Part shown: positions 8,438 to 15,853 of the stretch, piece after piece
How positions within the stretch are numbered: position 1 is the stretch's first letter
Layout: every line of letters begins with the position of its first letter
Source of the DNA: Ruminococcus sp. UBA4385
GTDB lineage: Bacteria; Bacillota_A; Clostridia; Oscillospirales; Ruminococcaceae
Direction of reading: 5' to 3'
Assembly (NCBI GenBank): GCA_002391065.1
Contig: DGRP01000137.1
Location: forward strand, 1-20,148
DNA length: 20,148 nt
Translations under genes and position numbers: made by a program
Notes under the pieces: model-generated
The model's input: only the letters and a program-made list of their open reading frames with translations
The model's database searches: none
Told to the model about the DNA's origin: nothing

Positions 8438-8884
8438 TTATTCCTCAATAACCTTGATTTTAATGTCACAGCCAACTCCGTGAGTAAGCTTGATAGCTGC
8501 ATCAAAATCGCCGTATGCCTTGATCTCGGCTTTGAGATTTATCTTCTTTTTGTCGATATCAACACCGTACTGAGCCTTTATAGCATCGCTTACAGCGGCT
8601 GCCGTAACAGCGCCGAAGAGCTTTCCGCCCTGACCTGCCTTAGCCTTGATAACGACCTCCTTGCCCTCAAGAGCGCTTACCGACTTCTTGTTGTCGGCTA
8701 TCTCAACATCGATCTTATGCTGAGCCGAAGCCTTCTTGCCTGCAAGGTCATTCATGTTCTTGGAGTTTGCTTCAAGAGCGAAGCCCTTAGCTATAAGATA
8801 GTTTCTTGCATAGCCGTCAGCGGCATTTATAACGTCGCCTGCCTTGCCCGAACCTTTAACATCTTTGATAAGTATAACCTTCAT
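8438..8884 (-). CDS. rplI: 50S ribosomal protein L9
   Basis: The 148-residue protein begins MKVILIKDVKGSGKAGDVI and continues with the family hallmark DGYARNYLIAKGFAL. The long central helix and the C-terminal rRNA-binding domain (FGAVTAAAVSDAIK) are both visible. L9 binds 23S rRNA near L1 and helps reading-frame maintenance. The ATG at 8882-8884 is preferred over an upstream GTG because AAAGGA lies about 10 bases before it and because family members begin with MKVIL. The gene lies between gdpP and dnaB, a conserved Firmicutes arrangement, with only 18 bases to gdpP. Confidence 0.98.
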   Translation of the reverse strand: MKVILIKDVKGSGKAGDVINAADGYARNYLIAKGFALEANSKNMNDLAGKKASAQHKIDVEIADNKKSVSALEGKEVVIKAKAGQGGKLFGAVTAAAVSDAIKAQYGVDIDKKKINLKAEIKAYGDFDAAIKLTHGVGCDIKIKVIEE

Positions 8885-8902
8885 ACTGTACACGTCCTTT
8901 CA

Positions 8903-10879
8903 TTATTCTGAGAAGTTATTCCTGATATATTCGTCAATTGCGTTATTAAGCTTTTGTTTTGCGTCCTCAAGAGTAGTTTTCATCTGAGTTGCCGCCATAG
9001 TGAGGTGTCCGCCTCCGCCGAGGGATTCCATTACCACCTGAACGTTGAATGCGCCCATGCTTCTGGCGGAGATATTCACTGTATCGCCAAGCTGATAAAG
9101 CACAAACGATGCATTTACTCCCGTAATGCCCAAGAGCTCATCTGCTGCCTGAGATGCAGCTATTCTTATCTCGGGGAAGGTCTCCTCGGTAAAGGCAATA
9201 GCGCAGCCTCGGTAAATAGCCGCATTATTGATAAGAGAAGACTTCTGATGATAGGTCTCGATAGAGTTTGCGAAGAGCTTCTTTACTGCAACGGTATCTG
9301 CTCCGTACTTTTTAAGAAGAGCCGCAGCCTCAAAGGTCATAACACCTGTTTTCATTACGAAGTTCTTTGTATCAAGCATGATACCCGATAGCAGAGCCTC
9401 GGCAACAGGTGCGGATATCCTTACATCCTCACCGAAATACTGCACGAGCATTGATACAAGCTCGCAGGCAGATGATGCATTCGGCTCAAGATATGACATT
9501 ACTGTCGGCTGTATGCCGTCTACCATTCTTCTGTGGTGGTCAATAACTATTATATCTCTTGCCTTTGAGAGCACCTCTGCGGACTCAACAAGGGCGGGAT
9601 TGTGCGTATCGCAGACAACAAGCAGAGTGCTGTCATCAAACATTGAAAGGCCCTGCTTAGGTGTGATGAACAGGTCATCTGACTCGGTCTCTTCAAGGTA
9701 GTCAATAAGTGAGACTGCAAGGTTCTTTGTCCTGTCAACGATGACATAGGCAGGCTTGCCGAGCTGTCTTGCGGCACTGACTATACCGATAGATGAGCCT
9801 ATACTGTCAAGGTCTCCGAAGCGATGACCCATAACCAGCACCTTATCATGAGAGTCAATATGCTCAAGAATGCTCTTAGCAACCATTCTGATCCTTGTTT
9901 TGTTGTTCGAGTCAGTACCCGAGGACAGACCGCCGAAGAAGTTGAACTCTCCGTTTTCCTTAACAGCCGCCTGATCTCCGCCTCTTCCGAGACACATTTC
10001 AAGAGCCTGTCTTGCAAACTTTTCGCTCTCGGCAGGATTCATACCGTCACGGCCGACACCGATAGAAATAGTGATGTTTGAACGGTCTGAAACCACGATC
10101 TTACGAGCCTGCTCCAGTATTTTGAAGCGTGACTCAATTATAGGAGCTAAGTGGCGCTCTTCCATGAAGATATAGAACTTATCGTTTGAGACCTTCTTTG
10201 AAACGGCAGTCGTGCCGTCGATAAAGTCCTCGATAAGGCGTTCTATCTCAACCTGAACGTGAGCCTTTTCACTCTCACGGACGCCTGACATCAGGTCATC
10301 ATAGTTGTCTATCATAATGATGATAGTTGCTCTGTGCGACATTCTGTGCTCATAATCAAGCTCGATAAAGTCGGTTACATCGTCAAAGTAGATGAGCGTA
10401 AGGTTATTGTCCGCCTCGTTCTCGACCGCTTTTGCGTAATAGAACTTTGTATTCACGCAGACAAGATCACCCTTCGGATCGTGTATCTGACCGAGGTCTA
10501 TGTTCATAACGTCCTGTATCTTCTGACCGTAGGGCTCTCCGTCAAGGAAAAGCTTATCGGTAAAGGCCTGATTCGACCAGATTATCGAGTTGTCTGCATC
10601 TATCACTATGACAGGTGCAGGGAAATTGTACATTGAGTCTCTTTCTTTCCTGGTTATCATAGTAGCCATGCGTGACACTTTTTTCTTTGTCTGTGTCATA
10701 AAGCCCCAGAGCTCTAAAAGCAGCATAAATACACACAGCACATCAACCACTATCAGAATATTTCCGAGAGTGCTTCTTGACGGCGTATTATGCAGTACTA
10801 TTGCGCCTATAAAGGCACACAATGCAGTCAGAGCGACTGTTGCCCGCACCAGTATATGAAAACCGTTGTTGTTCTTCAT
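8903..10879 (-). CDS. gdpP: Cyclic-di-AMP phosphodiesterase GdpP (DHH family)
   Basis: GdpP is a membrane-bound enzyme that hydrolyses c-di-AMP to pApA and so affects cell-wall, potassium and osmotic homeostasis. The 658-residue protein has two membrane helices (about 10-30 and 38-60), a PAS-like domain (about 84-150), and a GGDEF-like domain with no intact GGDEF signature (about 175-300), as is usual for the family. The DHH domain shows GHRFGDLDS (351-359), DTH (424-426) and DHHRR (447-451). The DHHA1 domain ends near the SLGGGGHLTMAA motif. The ATG at 10877-10879 gives almost exactly the B. subtilis length (659); it has AAAGGG about 12 bases upstream. The frame stays open upstream to a TTG at 10924 that has no ribosome site. 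It lies between rnj and rplI. Confidence 0.96.
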   Translation of the reverse strand: MKNNNGFHILVRATVALTALCAFIGAIVLHNTPSRSTLGNILIVVDVLCVFMLLLELWGFMTQTKKKVSRMATMITRKERDSMYNFPAPVIVIDADNSIIWSNQAFTDKLFLDGEPYGQKIQDVMNIDLGQIHDPKGDLVCVNTKFYYAKAVENEADNNLTLIYFDDVTDFIELDYEHRMSHRATIIIMIDNYDDLMSGVRESEKAHVQVEIERLIEDFIDGTTAVSKKVSNDKFYIFMEERHLAPIIESRFKILEQARKIVVSDRSNITISIGVGRDGMNPAESEKFARQALEMCLGRGGDQAAVKENGEFNFFGGLSSGTDSNNKTRIRMVAKSILEHIDSHDKVLVMGHRFGDLDSIGSSIGIVSAARQLGKPAYVIVDRTKNLAVSLIDYLEETESDDLFITPKQGLSMFDDSTLLVVCDTHNPALVESAEVLSKARDIIVIDHHRRMVDGIQPTVMSYLEPNASSACELVSMLVQYFGEDVRISAPVAEALLSGIMLDTKNFVMKTGVMTFEAAALLKKYGADTVAVKKLFANSIETYHQKSSLINNAAIYRGCAIAFTEETFPEIRIAASQAADELLGITGVNASFVLYQLGDTVNISARSMGAFNVQVVMESLGGGGHLTMAATQMKTTLEDAKQKLNNAIDEYIRNNFSE

Positions 10880-10933
10880 ATCAGCTAACATCCCTTTCTG
10901 CCCGAGGGTTTTCCCGACAGGCAAAATGCGTAT

Positions 10934-12805
10934 CTATATTTCCATTATGATAGGAAGTATCATAGGGCTTCTCTGGGTTTTCTCAAAGATAAACTCTGAA
11001 AGCTTATCCTTCATTTTGCCCTTAATGGAGTTCCAGTCCTTCATATTGTGTTCCAGACAATCCTCCAGAGCTGCGGCAAGGATAGACTGAGCCTCGCTCA
11101 TAAGCTCTTCGCTCTCCCTGACGTAGACAAAGCCTCGGGAAACAACATCAGGACCTGCTAAGACCTCACCCGACAGACGGTCTATAGTTGCAACTGCGAT
11201 TATAAGTCCGTCTTCAGCAAGGCGCTTTCTGTCTCTGAGAACTATAGCTCCCACATCTCCGACACCCAGGCCGTCAACAAGAACTCTTCCCGCAGGCACC
11301 TGACCGACTATCTTCATATCAACTCCGTCAGTCTCGATAATATTTCCGATAGAGGCAATTATTATATTTCTCTCAGGTATACCGACGGAGAGGGCTGTCT
11401 GCTTATGCTTCATCAGGTGCTTGAATTCGCCGTGAACGGGGATAAAAAACTTAGGCTTTGTGATTGAAAGCATAAGCTTCTGCTCTTCCTGACAAGCGTG
11501 ACCCGAAACATGAACATCATACATACTCTCGTAGATGACCTCAGCACCAAGCTTCATAAGGTCGTTGACAACTGCCGTTACAAGCTTTTCGTTTCCGGGA
11601 ATAGGGTTTGCGGAAATAATAATGAAGTCCTGCGGTGTGATAGTTACCTGCCTGTGGAAGTTCTCTGACATTCTCTTTAACGCCGACATAGGCTCGCCCT
11701 GACTTCCTGTGGTAACTATAACCATCTTCTCGGGCGGATACCTGCCTATGGAGTCAATATCCACAAGCACTCCCGCAGGCACTTTCAGGTAGCCGAGCTC
11801 CACACCCTTTGACATTACATTCACCATGCTTCTGCCCGAGCAGGCGACCTTTCTGCCGTGAGTAACAGCATTGTTGATGATCTGCTGAACTCTGTGAATA
11901 TTTGAAGCAAAGGTAGCTATTATTATTCTCTTGCCCTCAGCCTGAACGAAAAGGCGCTCAAAGCTCTCTCCGACCTTGCGCTCACTCATTGTAAAGCCCG
12001 GGCGCTCGGAGTTGGTTGAGTCTGCCATAAGGGCGAGAACTCCCCTGTTTCCAAGCTCTGCAAATCTTGGAAGGTCGATAATACCGCCCTCAATAGGTGT
12101 ATAGTCCACCTTGAAGTCACCCGTGTGTACAAGCACTCCCGCAGGGGTATGGATAGCAAAGCCCACAGCGTCGGGAATTGAATGGTTTACTCTTATAAAC
12201 TCAACAGCCATACAGCCGAAGCGGACAGTCTGTCTCGGCTCAACTACATTGAGTTTGCAATCAGCAAGTATTCCGTGCTCCTTGAGCTTGCCCTCAACAA
12301 GTCCAATAGTCAGCCTTGTACCGTAAACAGGGACATTGAATTTCTTGAGAAAATACGGAAGTCCTCCGATATGGTCCTCATGTCCGTGAGTAAGGACAAC
12401 ACCTCTCAGCTTATCTATATTCTTCTCTATATATGTGAAATCAGGTATAACAATATCGACACCGGGCAGATCGCTGTCAGGGAATGCAAGTCCGCAGTCA
12501 AGCACGAACATATCATTTGAGCACTCAATAACATTGAAGTTCTTGCCTATCTCGTCAAGGCCTCCCAAAGGGATTATCCTTACAGGAGTTTTTCTTGCAG
12601 GCTCTCTGGTGCGGTGTGTGCTCTGGTTCTGGCTCTGCCTGTCCTTGCGGCTCAGATTTTTGAGTATGCTGTGCTCAGCGCCCTTTAATGATACCGCCTT
12701 CCCATTGCCTTTAGGGTTTGACACCTTCAGCGGAGCCGCCGCATCAGTTCTTCTGAACACACGCTTTCCGACCGTGTTTTTAACTTTATTTTTCTGTTCA
12801 CTCAT
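10934..12805 (-). CDS. rnj: Ribonuclease J
   Basis: RNase J is a metallo-beta-lactamase/beta-CASP nuclease with 5'-3' exonuclease and endonuclease activity, central to mRNA decay and rRNA processing in Firmicutes. The catalytic core starts near residue 75 (RIIPLGGLDEIGKN). It contains the zinc motif HGHEDH (140-145), HTGDFK (about 227-232), the beta-CASP region with ATFASNIHR and GRSM, and the C-terminal HVSGH and PVHGEFKHL motifs. The first 72 or so residues are an unusual polar, Lys/Arg-rich, probably disordered extension. The only ATG that fits is 12803-12805, which has no clear Shine-Dalgarno sequence, only an A/U-rich stretch after a hairpin. The unusually long leader suggests post-transcriptional control. 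Confidence 0.95.
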   Translation of the reverse strand: MSEQKNKVKNTVGKRVFRRTDAAAPLKVSNPKGNGKAVSLKGAEHSILKNLSRKDRQSQNQSTHRTREPARKTPVRIIPLGGLDEIGKNFNVIECSNDMFVLDCGLAFPDSDLPGVDIVIPDFTYIEKNIDKLRGVVLTHGHEDHIGGLPYFLKKFNVPVYGTRLTIGLVEGKLKEHGILADCKLNVVEPRQTVRFGCMAVEFIRVNHSIPDAVGFAIHTPAGVLVHTGDFKVDYTPIEGGIIDLPRFAELGNRGVLALMADSTNSERPGFTMSERKVGESFERLFVQAEGKRIIIATFASNIHRVQQIINNAVTHGRKVACSGRSMVNVMSKGVELGYLKVPAGVLVDIDSIGRYPPEKMVIVTTGSQGEPMSALKRMSENFHRQVTITPQDFIIISANPIPGNEKLVTAVVNDLMKLGAEVIYESMYDVHVSGHACQEEQKLMLSITKPKFFIPVHGEFKHLMKHKQTALSVGIPERNIIIASIGNIIETDGVDMKIVGQVPAGRVLVDGLGVGDVGAIVLRDRKRLAEDGLIIAVATIDRLSGEVLAGPDVVSRGFVYVRESEELMSEAQSILAAALEDCLEHNMKDWNSIKGKMKDKLSEFIFEKTQRSPMILPIIMEI

Positions 12806-12815
12806 AAATAAAAAT

Positions 12816-12898
12816 GTCTGCTCAGAGCTTTTTTATGCCATACCAAGCCCACGGCACAGGAATATCCTGCGTCGGGAATGCTCGGAGCAGACTGCTCC
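12816..12898 (-). promoter_or_regulatory. Mutually exclusive hairpins (attenuator-like) before rnj
   Basis: GTCTGCTCAGAGC (12816-12828) pairs with GCTCGGAGCAGAC (12880-12892) in 12 of 13 positions. The 51-base loop between them holds its own CAGGA/TCCTG hairpin. In the minus-strand RNA the 3' arm is followed at once by AUUUUUAUUU and then the rnj start codon. The upstream arm is shared with a second, compact hairpin GGAGCAG-A-CTGCTCC (12884-12898), so both cannot form together. The U-rich tail makes the long hairpin look like a terminator or a translation-control element, although its large loop is untypical for an intrinsic terminator. Confidence 0.5.
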
Positions 12899-12933
12899 TC
12901 TCTTTCTGCGCACTGCGCTGTAATTATTATGTA

Positions 12934-13029
12934 TCAGGCACGCATGGCAATTGCCCTGAAAGAATTACAGACGGGTTTTCCGCTGCTTAGTGTATCTATG
13001 CAGTACCTTATATAAAGCGGATTTCTCAT
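12934..13029 (-). CDS. Possible 31-codon leader ORF upstream of rnj
   Basis: Within the rnj leader an ATG (13027-13029) opens a 31-codon frame that starts MRNPLYIRYC and ends FRAIAMRA before TGA (12934-12936). It contains two Cys and four Arg. The GGAG directly abuts the start, so the ribosome-binding spacing is poor, and the frame could be open by chance. In its favour, it lies entirely between the promoter and the competing hairpins, and its last third runs through the CAGGCA/TGCCCTG stem, as expected for a leader peptide that controls RNA folding. No function can be assigned. Confidence 0.3.
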   Translation of the reverse strand: MRNPLYIRYCIDTLSSGKPVCNSFRAIAMRA

Positions 13030-13060
13030 CTCCGCTGAACGAACACAAATATACTCTTAT

Positions 13061-13089
13061 ATTGTACTCCATTTTTCTCTCATTGTCAA
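13061..13089 (-). promoter_or_regulatory. Strong sigma-A promoter of the rnj unit
   Basis: On the minus strand a perfect TTGACA (13084-13089) is followed 17 bases later by TACAAT (13061-13066). The predicted start is near 13054. It probably drives rnj-gdpP-rplI-dnaB-tilS. Confidence 0.9.
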
Positions 13090-13192
13090 GATGCATAATC
13101 TACAAAGGGCAGCAGAAAAATGTCTGAAATTATCTTATTTTGTCTTATTATGTATAATAGGGTGTTTTTTTGTACAATTGCATTTTACCCCC

Positions 13193-13247
13193 TTTTCAAA
13201 ATGAAAAAAGTATGTTATAATATTACGGACAATAGATTTTCAGGAGG
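13193..13247 (+). promoter_or_regulatory. Extended -10 promoter and ribosome site of pcrA
   Basis: TATAAT (13216-13221) is preceded by TGT, an extended -10, and by TTTTCA (13193-13198) at a 17-base spacing. Transcription would start near 13228. AGGAGG (13242-13247) lies 6 bases before the ATG at 13254, a very strong ribosome-binding site on a very short leader. Another TATAAT at 13153-13158 lacks a good -35. Confidence 0.75.
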
Positions 13248-13253
13248 TAAAAA

Positions 13254-15608
13254 ATGACAAATGACTTTAATGAGCTTAAAAGGCTCGCACTGGAAAAATA
13301 CTTTTCTCACCTTAACGATATGCAGAAAAAAGCCGTATTCCACATAAACGGACCACTTCTGATACTGGCAGGAGCAGGAAGCGGAAAAACTACTGTCCTT
13401 GTAAACAGGATCGCGAATATGATTTTCTTCGGTGATGCCTACAACAGCGACACGGGCTTCGGGACACCCTCGGCTGATGACTATGCATTCCTCAGAGCAT
13501 ACATAAACGGCGAAACCGATGACGCATTAAAGCTTGCCGATATAGTATCCTATAACTGTGTAAGACCATGGACCGTGCTTGCTATCACCTTCACGAACAA
13601 GGCGGCAGGCGAGCTGAAGGAAAGGCTTACAAATATGCTTGGTGATGCAGGCAGCGGTATCACAGCCGCAACCTTCCATTCTGCCTGTGCAAGGATCCTC
13701 AGAAGAGAGGGTGAAAAGCTGGGGTATCAGTCCTCGTACACTATCTATGATACCGATGACTCGCAGAGAGTGATTAAGAGCATTCTTCATGACATAAACG
13801 TGTCTGACAAGATGTTCCCGCCGAAGTTAATTATGGCGGAAATATCGCACTCAAAGGACAGTCTTATCTATCCTGATGAGTATATTGCCGAAGCAGGCGG
13901 AGATTACAGAAATCTTGTTATCGGCAAGGTGTACAAAATATATCAGGAGCGTTTATTGCAGGCAAATGCTATGGATTTTGACGATATTATCGTAAATACG
14001 GTAAGGCTGTTTGAGAACTTCCCCGATGTATTGGAGCACTATCAGAATCTGTATAAGTACATTCTGGTTGATGAGTATCAGGATACGAACAAAGCACAGT
14101 TCAGGCTTATTTCGCTTTTGTCGGACAAGTACAAGAATATCTGCGTTGTAGGTGATGATGACCAGAGCATTTATAAGTTCAGAGGGGCAACTATTGAGAA
14201 CATTCTGAACTTTGAAGATCAGTTTGAGATCACTGACGGCTGTATGGTCATAAAGCTTGAACAGAACTATCGCTCCACTCAGAATATTCTTACCTGTGCC
14301 AATAAGCTTATCAGCAACAACAAGGGCAGAAAGGGCAAAAACCTCTGGACAGATGCAGGACGCGGCGATAAGATAACGGTATATCGCTCTCCGAATGAGA
14401 GGTCTGAGGCAGGCTTTGTGGCTGATACTATACTTGAAAGCGTCGAAAAGGGTGCTAAATACAACGATCATGCCGTTCTTTACAGAATGAATGCAATCTC
14501 CAACAGTCTGGAGCGTGCTCTCATTCAGAGGAATATTCCTTACAAGATATTCGGCGGACCTAAGTTTTATGACCGCAAGGAAATCCGTGATGTTCTGGCT
14601 TATTTGCAGGTTATCAATAACCCGAGCGATATGCTCAGGTTCAGACGCATTATCAATGTGCCGAAAAGGGGCATAGGCGAGGCTACTGTCAGGACTATTG
14701 AGCAGATAAGCTCCGACCTTGGTACTGACCCTATCTCGGTAATGGCTGATTCTGACGGGCTTGCTCCGCTGGTGAGGAAGTCGGCAGTTCTTAAAAAGAC
14801 GGCTGAGATGTTTAATAACCTTATTGAGTTTGCCGATACACTTGAGCTGCCCAAGCTTCTTGACCTGATTATAGATAAAACAGGCTATGCAGAGGAGCTC
14901 AAAAAAGAGGGCGATGAGGGCGTGGGAAGGCTTGAAAACATAGCCGAGCTTAAATCCACAATGCAGAACTACATCGACGAAAACGAAGATCCCTCTCTTT
15001 CGGGATTTCTTGAGGAAATATCGCTCTACACCGATATTGACAGCCTTGACAACGAGGCTGACTACGTTGTGCTGATGACTATGCACGCTGCAAAGGGTCT
15101 GGAGTTCCCGACTGTGTTTGTTACGGCTATGGAGGAGAATATCTTCCCGTCTTCCAGAAGCCTTGAAGAGGGCGAACTTGAGGAAGAAAGAAGGCTTGCT
15201 TACGTTGCTGTCACCAGAGCAAAGAAAAAGCTTTTCCTTACTTACTCAATAGAAAGGCTTATCTACGGGCGCAGCGACAGTAACAGGGTTTCACGGTTTA
15301 TAAAGGAGCTTCCTCAGGAGCTGCTTGAAACTAAAGACGAGGTGCTTCTGGCAGGTGAAAGGAACGGATTTGAACCTCCGAAGAGCATAAGCCTTCAGCA
15401 GCAGATGAGAAGCAGGACATCGGCCTCGGAGCCTGTCGAGATGAATTTCAGCGTAGGTGAGAGGGTAACACACAAGATCTTCGGAGAGGGCACAGTGCTT
15501 TCTGCAAAGCCTATGGGCAGTGATGTGCTCGTCGAAATAGCCTTCGACGGCAGAGGAACCAAGAAAGTCATGGCAAGGTATGCAAAGCTCAAAAAGGCTG
15601 ATTTGTAA
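13254..15608 (+). CDS. pcrA: UvrD/PcrA-type ATP-dependent DNA helicase
   Basis: This 784-residue superfamily 1 3'-5' helicase acts in nucleotide excision repair and in clearing recombination or transcription roadblocks. In order: Q motif LNDMQKKAV (20-28), Walker A AGAGSGKTT (39-47), motif Ia ITFTNKAAGELKERL (about 111-125), motif II VDEYQDTN, motif III GDDDQSIYKFRGA, motif IV EQNYRST, motif V TMHAAKGLEFPTVF and motif VI ERRLAYVAVTRAKKKL. The C-terminal GERVTHKIFGEGTVLS segment is the Tudor-like PcrA tail that contacts RNA polymerase in homologues. About 45 residues (roughly 60-105) are inserted between motif I and Ia compared with B. subtilis PcrA. It is divergent from rnj and has its own promoter. 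No clear terminator follows before the tRNA promoter. Confidence 0.96.
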   Translation: MTNDFNELKRLALEKYFSHLNDMQKKAVFHINGPLLILAGAGSGKTTVLVNRIANMIFFGDAYNSDTGFGTPSADDYAFLRAYINGETDDALKLADIVSYNCVRPWTVLAITFTNKAAGELKERLTNMLGDAGSGITAATFHSACARILRREGEKLGYQSSYTIYDTDDSQRVIKSILHDINVSDKMFPPKLIMAEISHSKDSLIYPDEYIAEAGGDYRNLVIGKVYKIYQERLLQANAMDFDDIIVNTVRLFENFPDVLEHYQNLYKYILVDEYQDTNKAQFRLISLLSDKYKNICVVGDDDQSIYKFRGATIENILNFEDQFEITDGCMVIKLEQNYRSTQNILTCANKLISNNKGRKGKNLWTDAGRGDKITVYRSPNERSEAGFVADTILESVEKGAKYNDHAVLYRMNAISNSLERALIQRNIPYKIFGGPKFYDRKEIRDVLAYLQVINNPSDMLRFRRIINVPKRGIGEATVRTIEQISSDLGTDPISVMADSDGLAPLVRKSAVLKKTAEMFNNLIEFADTLELPKLLDLIIDKTGYAEELKKEGDEGVGRLENIAELKSTMQNYIDENEDPSLSGFLEEISLYTDIDSLDNEADYVVLMTMHAAKGLEFPTVFVTAMEENIFPSSRSLEEGELEEERRLAYVAVTRAKKKLFLTYSIERLIYGRSDSNRVSRFIKELPQELLETKDEVLLAGERNGFEPPKSISLQQQMRSRTSASEPVEMNFSVGERVTHKIFGEGTVLSAKPMGSDVLVEIAFDGRGTKKVMARYAKLKKADL

Positions 15609-15635
15609 ATTTTATAAAAATAATGCCTCAGGCAC

Positions 15636-15664
15636 TTGACAAAGCTCTTACAATCTGATATAAT
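15636..15664 (+). promoter_or_regulatory. Consensus promoter of tRNA-Lys
   Basis: Perfect TTGACA (15636-15641) and perfect TATAAT (15659-15664) are separated by 17 bases. The predicted start is near 15671, leaving about 16 bases to be trimmed from the tRNA 5' end by RNase P. Confidence 0.95.
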
Positions 15665-15686
15665 ATGTTAGTCGCTGTAAAGTGAT

Positions 15687-15759
15687 GAGCTATTAGCTCA
15701 GTTGGCAGAGCATTTGACTTTTAATCAAAGGGTCTGGGGTTCGAATCCCCAATAGCTCA
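15687..15759 (+). tRNA. tRNA-Lys (anticodon UUU)
   Basis: A 73-nt cloverleaf is complete. The acceptor stem GAGCTAT/ATAGCTC has 7 perfect pairs and the D stem is GCTC/GAGC. The anticodon arm is TTTGA-CTTTTAA-TCAAA with anticodon TTT at 15720-15722, and the T arm is TGGGG-TTCGAAT-CCCCA. The discriminator base is A. CCA is not encoded, so it must be added by the nucleotidyltransferase. The gene stands alone between its own promoter and terminator. Confidence 0.98.
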
Positions 15760-15762
15760 CTT

Positions 15763-15796
15763 CCCCGTATTCCTTAACGGAGTATGGGGATTTTTT
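15763..15796 (+). terminator. Intrinsic terminator of tRNA-Lys
   Basis: CCCCGTATTCC pairs with GGAGTATGGGG (11 pairs including two G-U) around a 5-base loop, followed by six T. It begins 4 bases after the tRNA 3' end. Confidence 0.93.
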
Positions 15797-15822
15797 ATAA
15801 CCATTCCTAGCTTTTTACCGTC
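15796..15822 (+). promoter_or_regulatory. Possible ECF-type promoter of the sigma-PASTA gene
   Basis: TATAAC (15796-15801) and CGTC (15819-15822, followed by TAA) are separated by 17 bases. Gram-positive ECF sigma factors typically recognise -35 elements ending in AAC and -10 elements of the CGTC/CGTA/CGAC type at 16-17 bases, and ECF genes often control themselves. The start would be near 15829, before the AAAGGAG ribosome site. The -35 overlaps the T run of the tRNA terminator. The match is short and could be chance. Confidence 0.4.
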
Positions 15823-15853
15823 TAATATATAGAGGAAAAGAAAGGAGATCGCT

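Larger units (their letters stand above)
12806..13054 (-). promoter_or_regulatory. Long structured 5' leader of rnj
   Basis: The mRNA predicted from the promoter at 13061-13089 carries about 249 untranslated bases before rnj. In transcript order it contains a hairpin close to the 5' end (AGCGGA/TCCGCT, 13016-13036) and a larger element closed by TGTAATT/AATTACA (12919-12925 with 12963-12969) that encloses CAGGCA/TGCCCTG. A GCGC/GCGC mini-hairpin and two competing hairpins near the coding sequence follow. It does not contain a T-box signature (no GGGTGG bulge sequence) and I do not recognise a known riboswitch class. RNase-controlled autoregulation of its own leader is a reasonable inference but is not shown by the sequence. 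Confidence 0.6.

Noticed and set aside
13953..15086. A 377-codon open frame on the minus strand opposite pcrA
   Set aside because: It lies wholly opposite helicase motifs II to V, has no ribosome site or recognisable domain, and its composition is that of a reverse reading of a coding strand.
15621..15634. Small palindrome TGCCTCAGGCA after pcrA as a terminator
   Set aside because: Only four base pairs and no T run; it lies against the tRNA promoter and is too weak to call.
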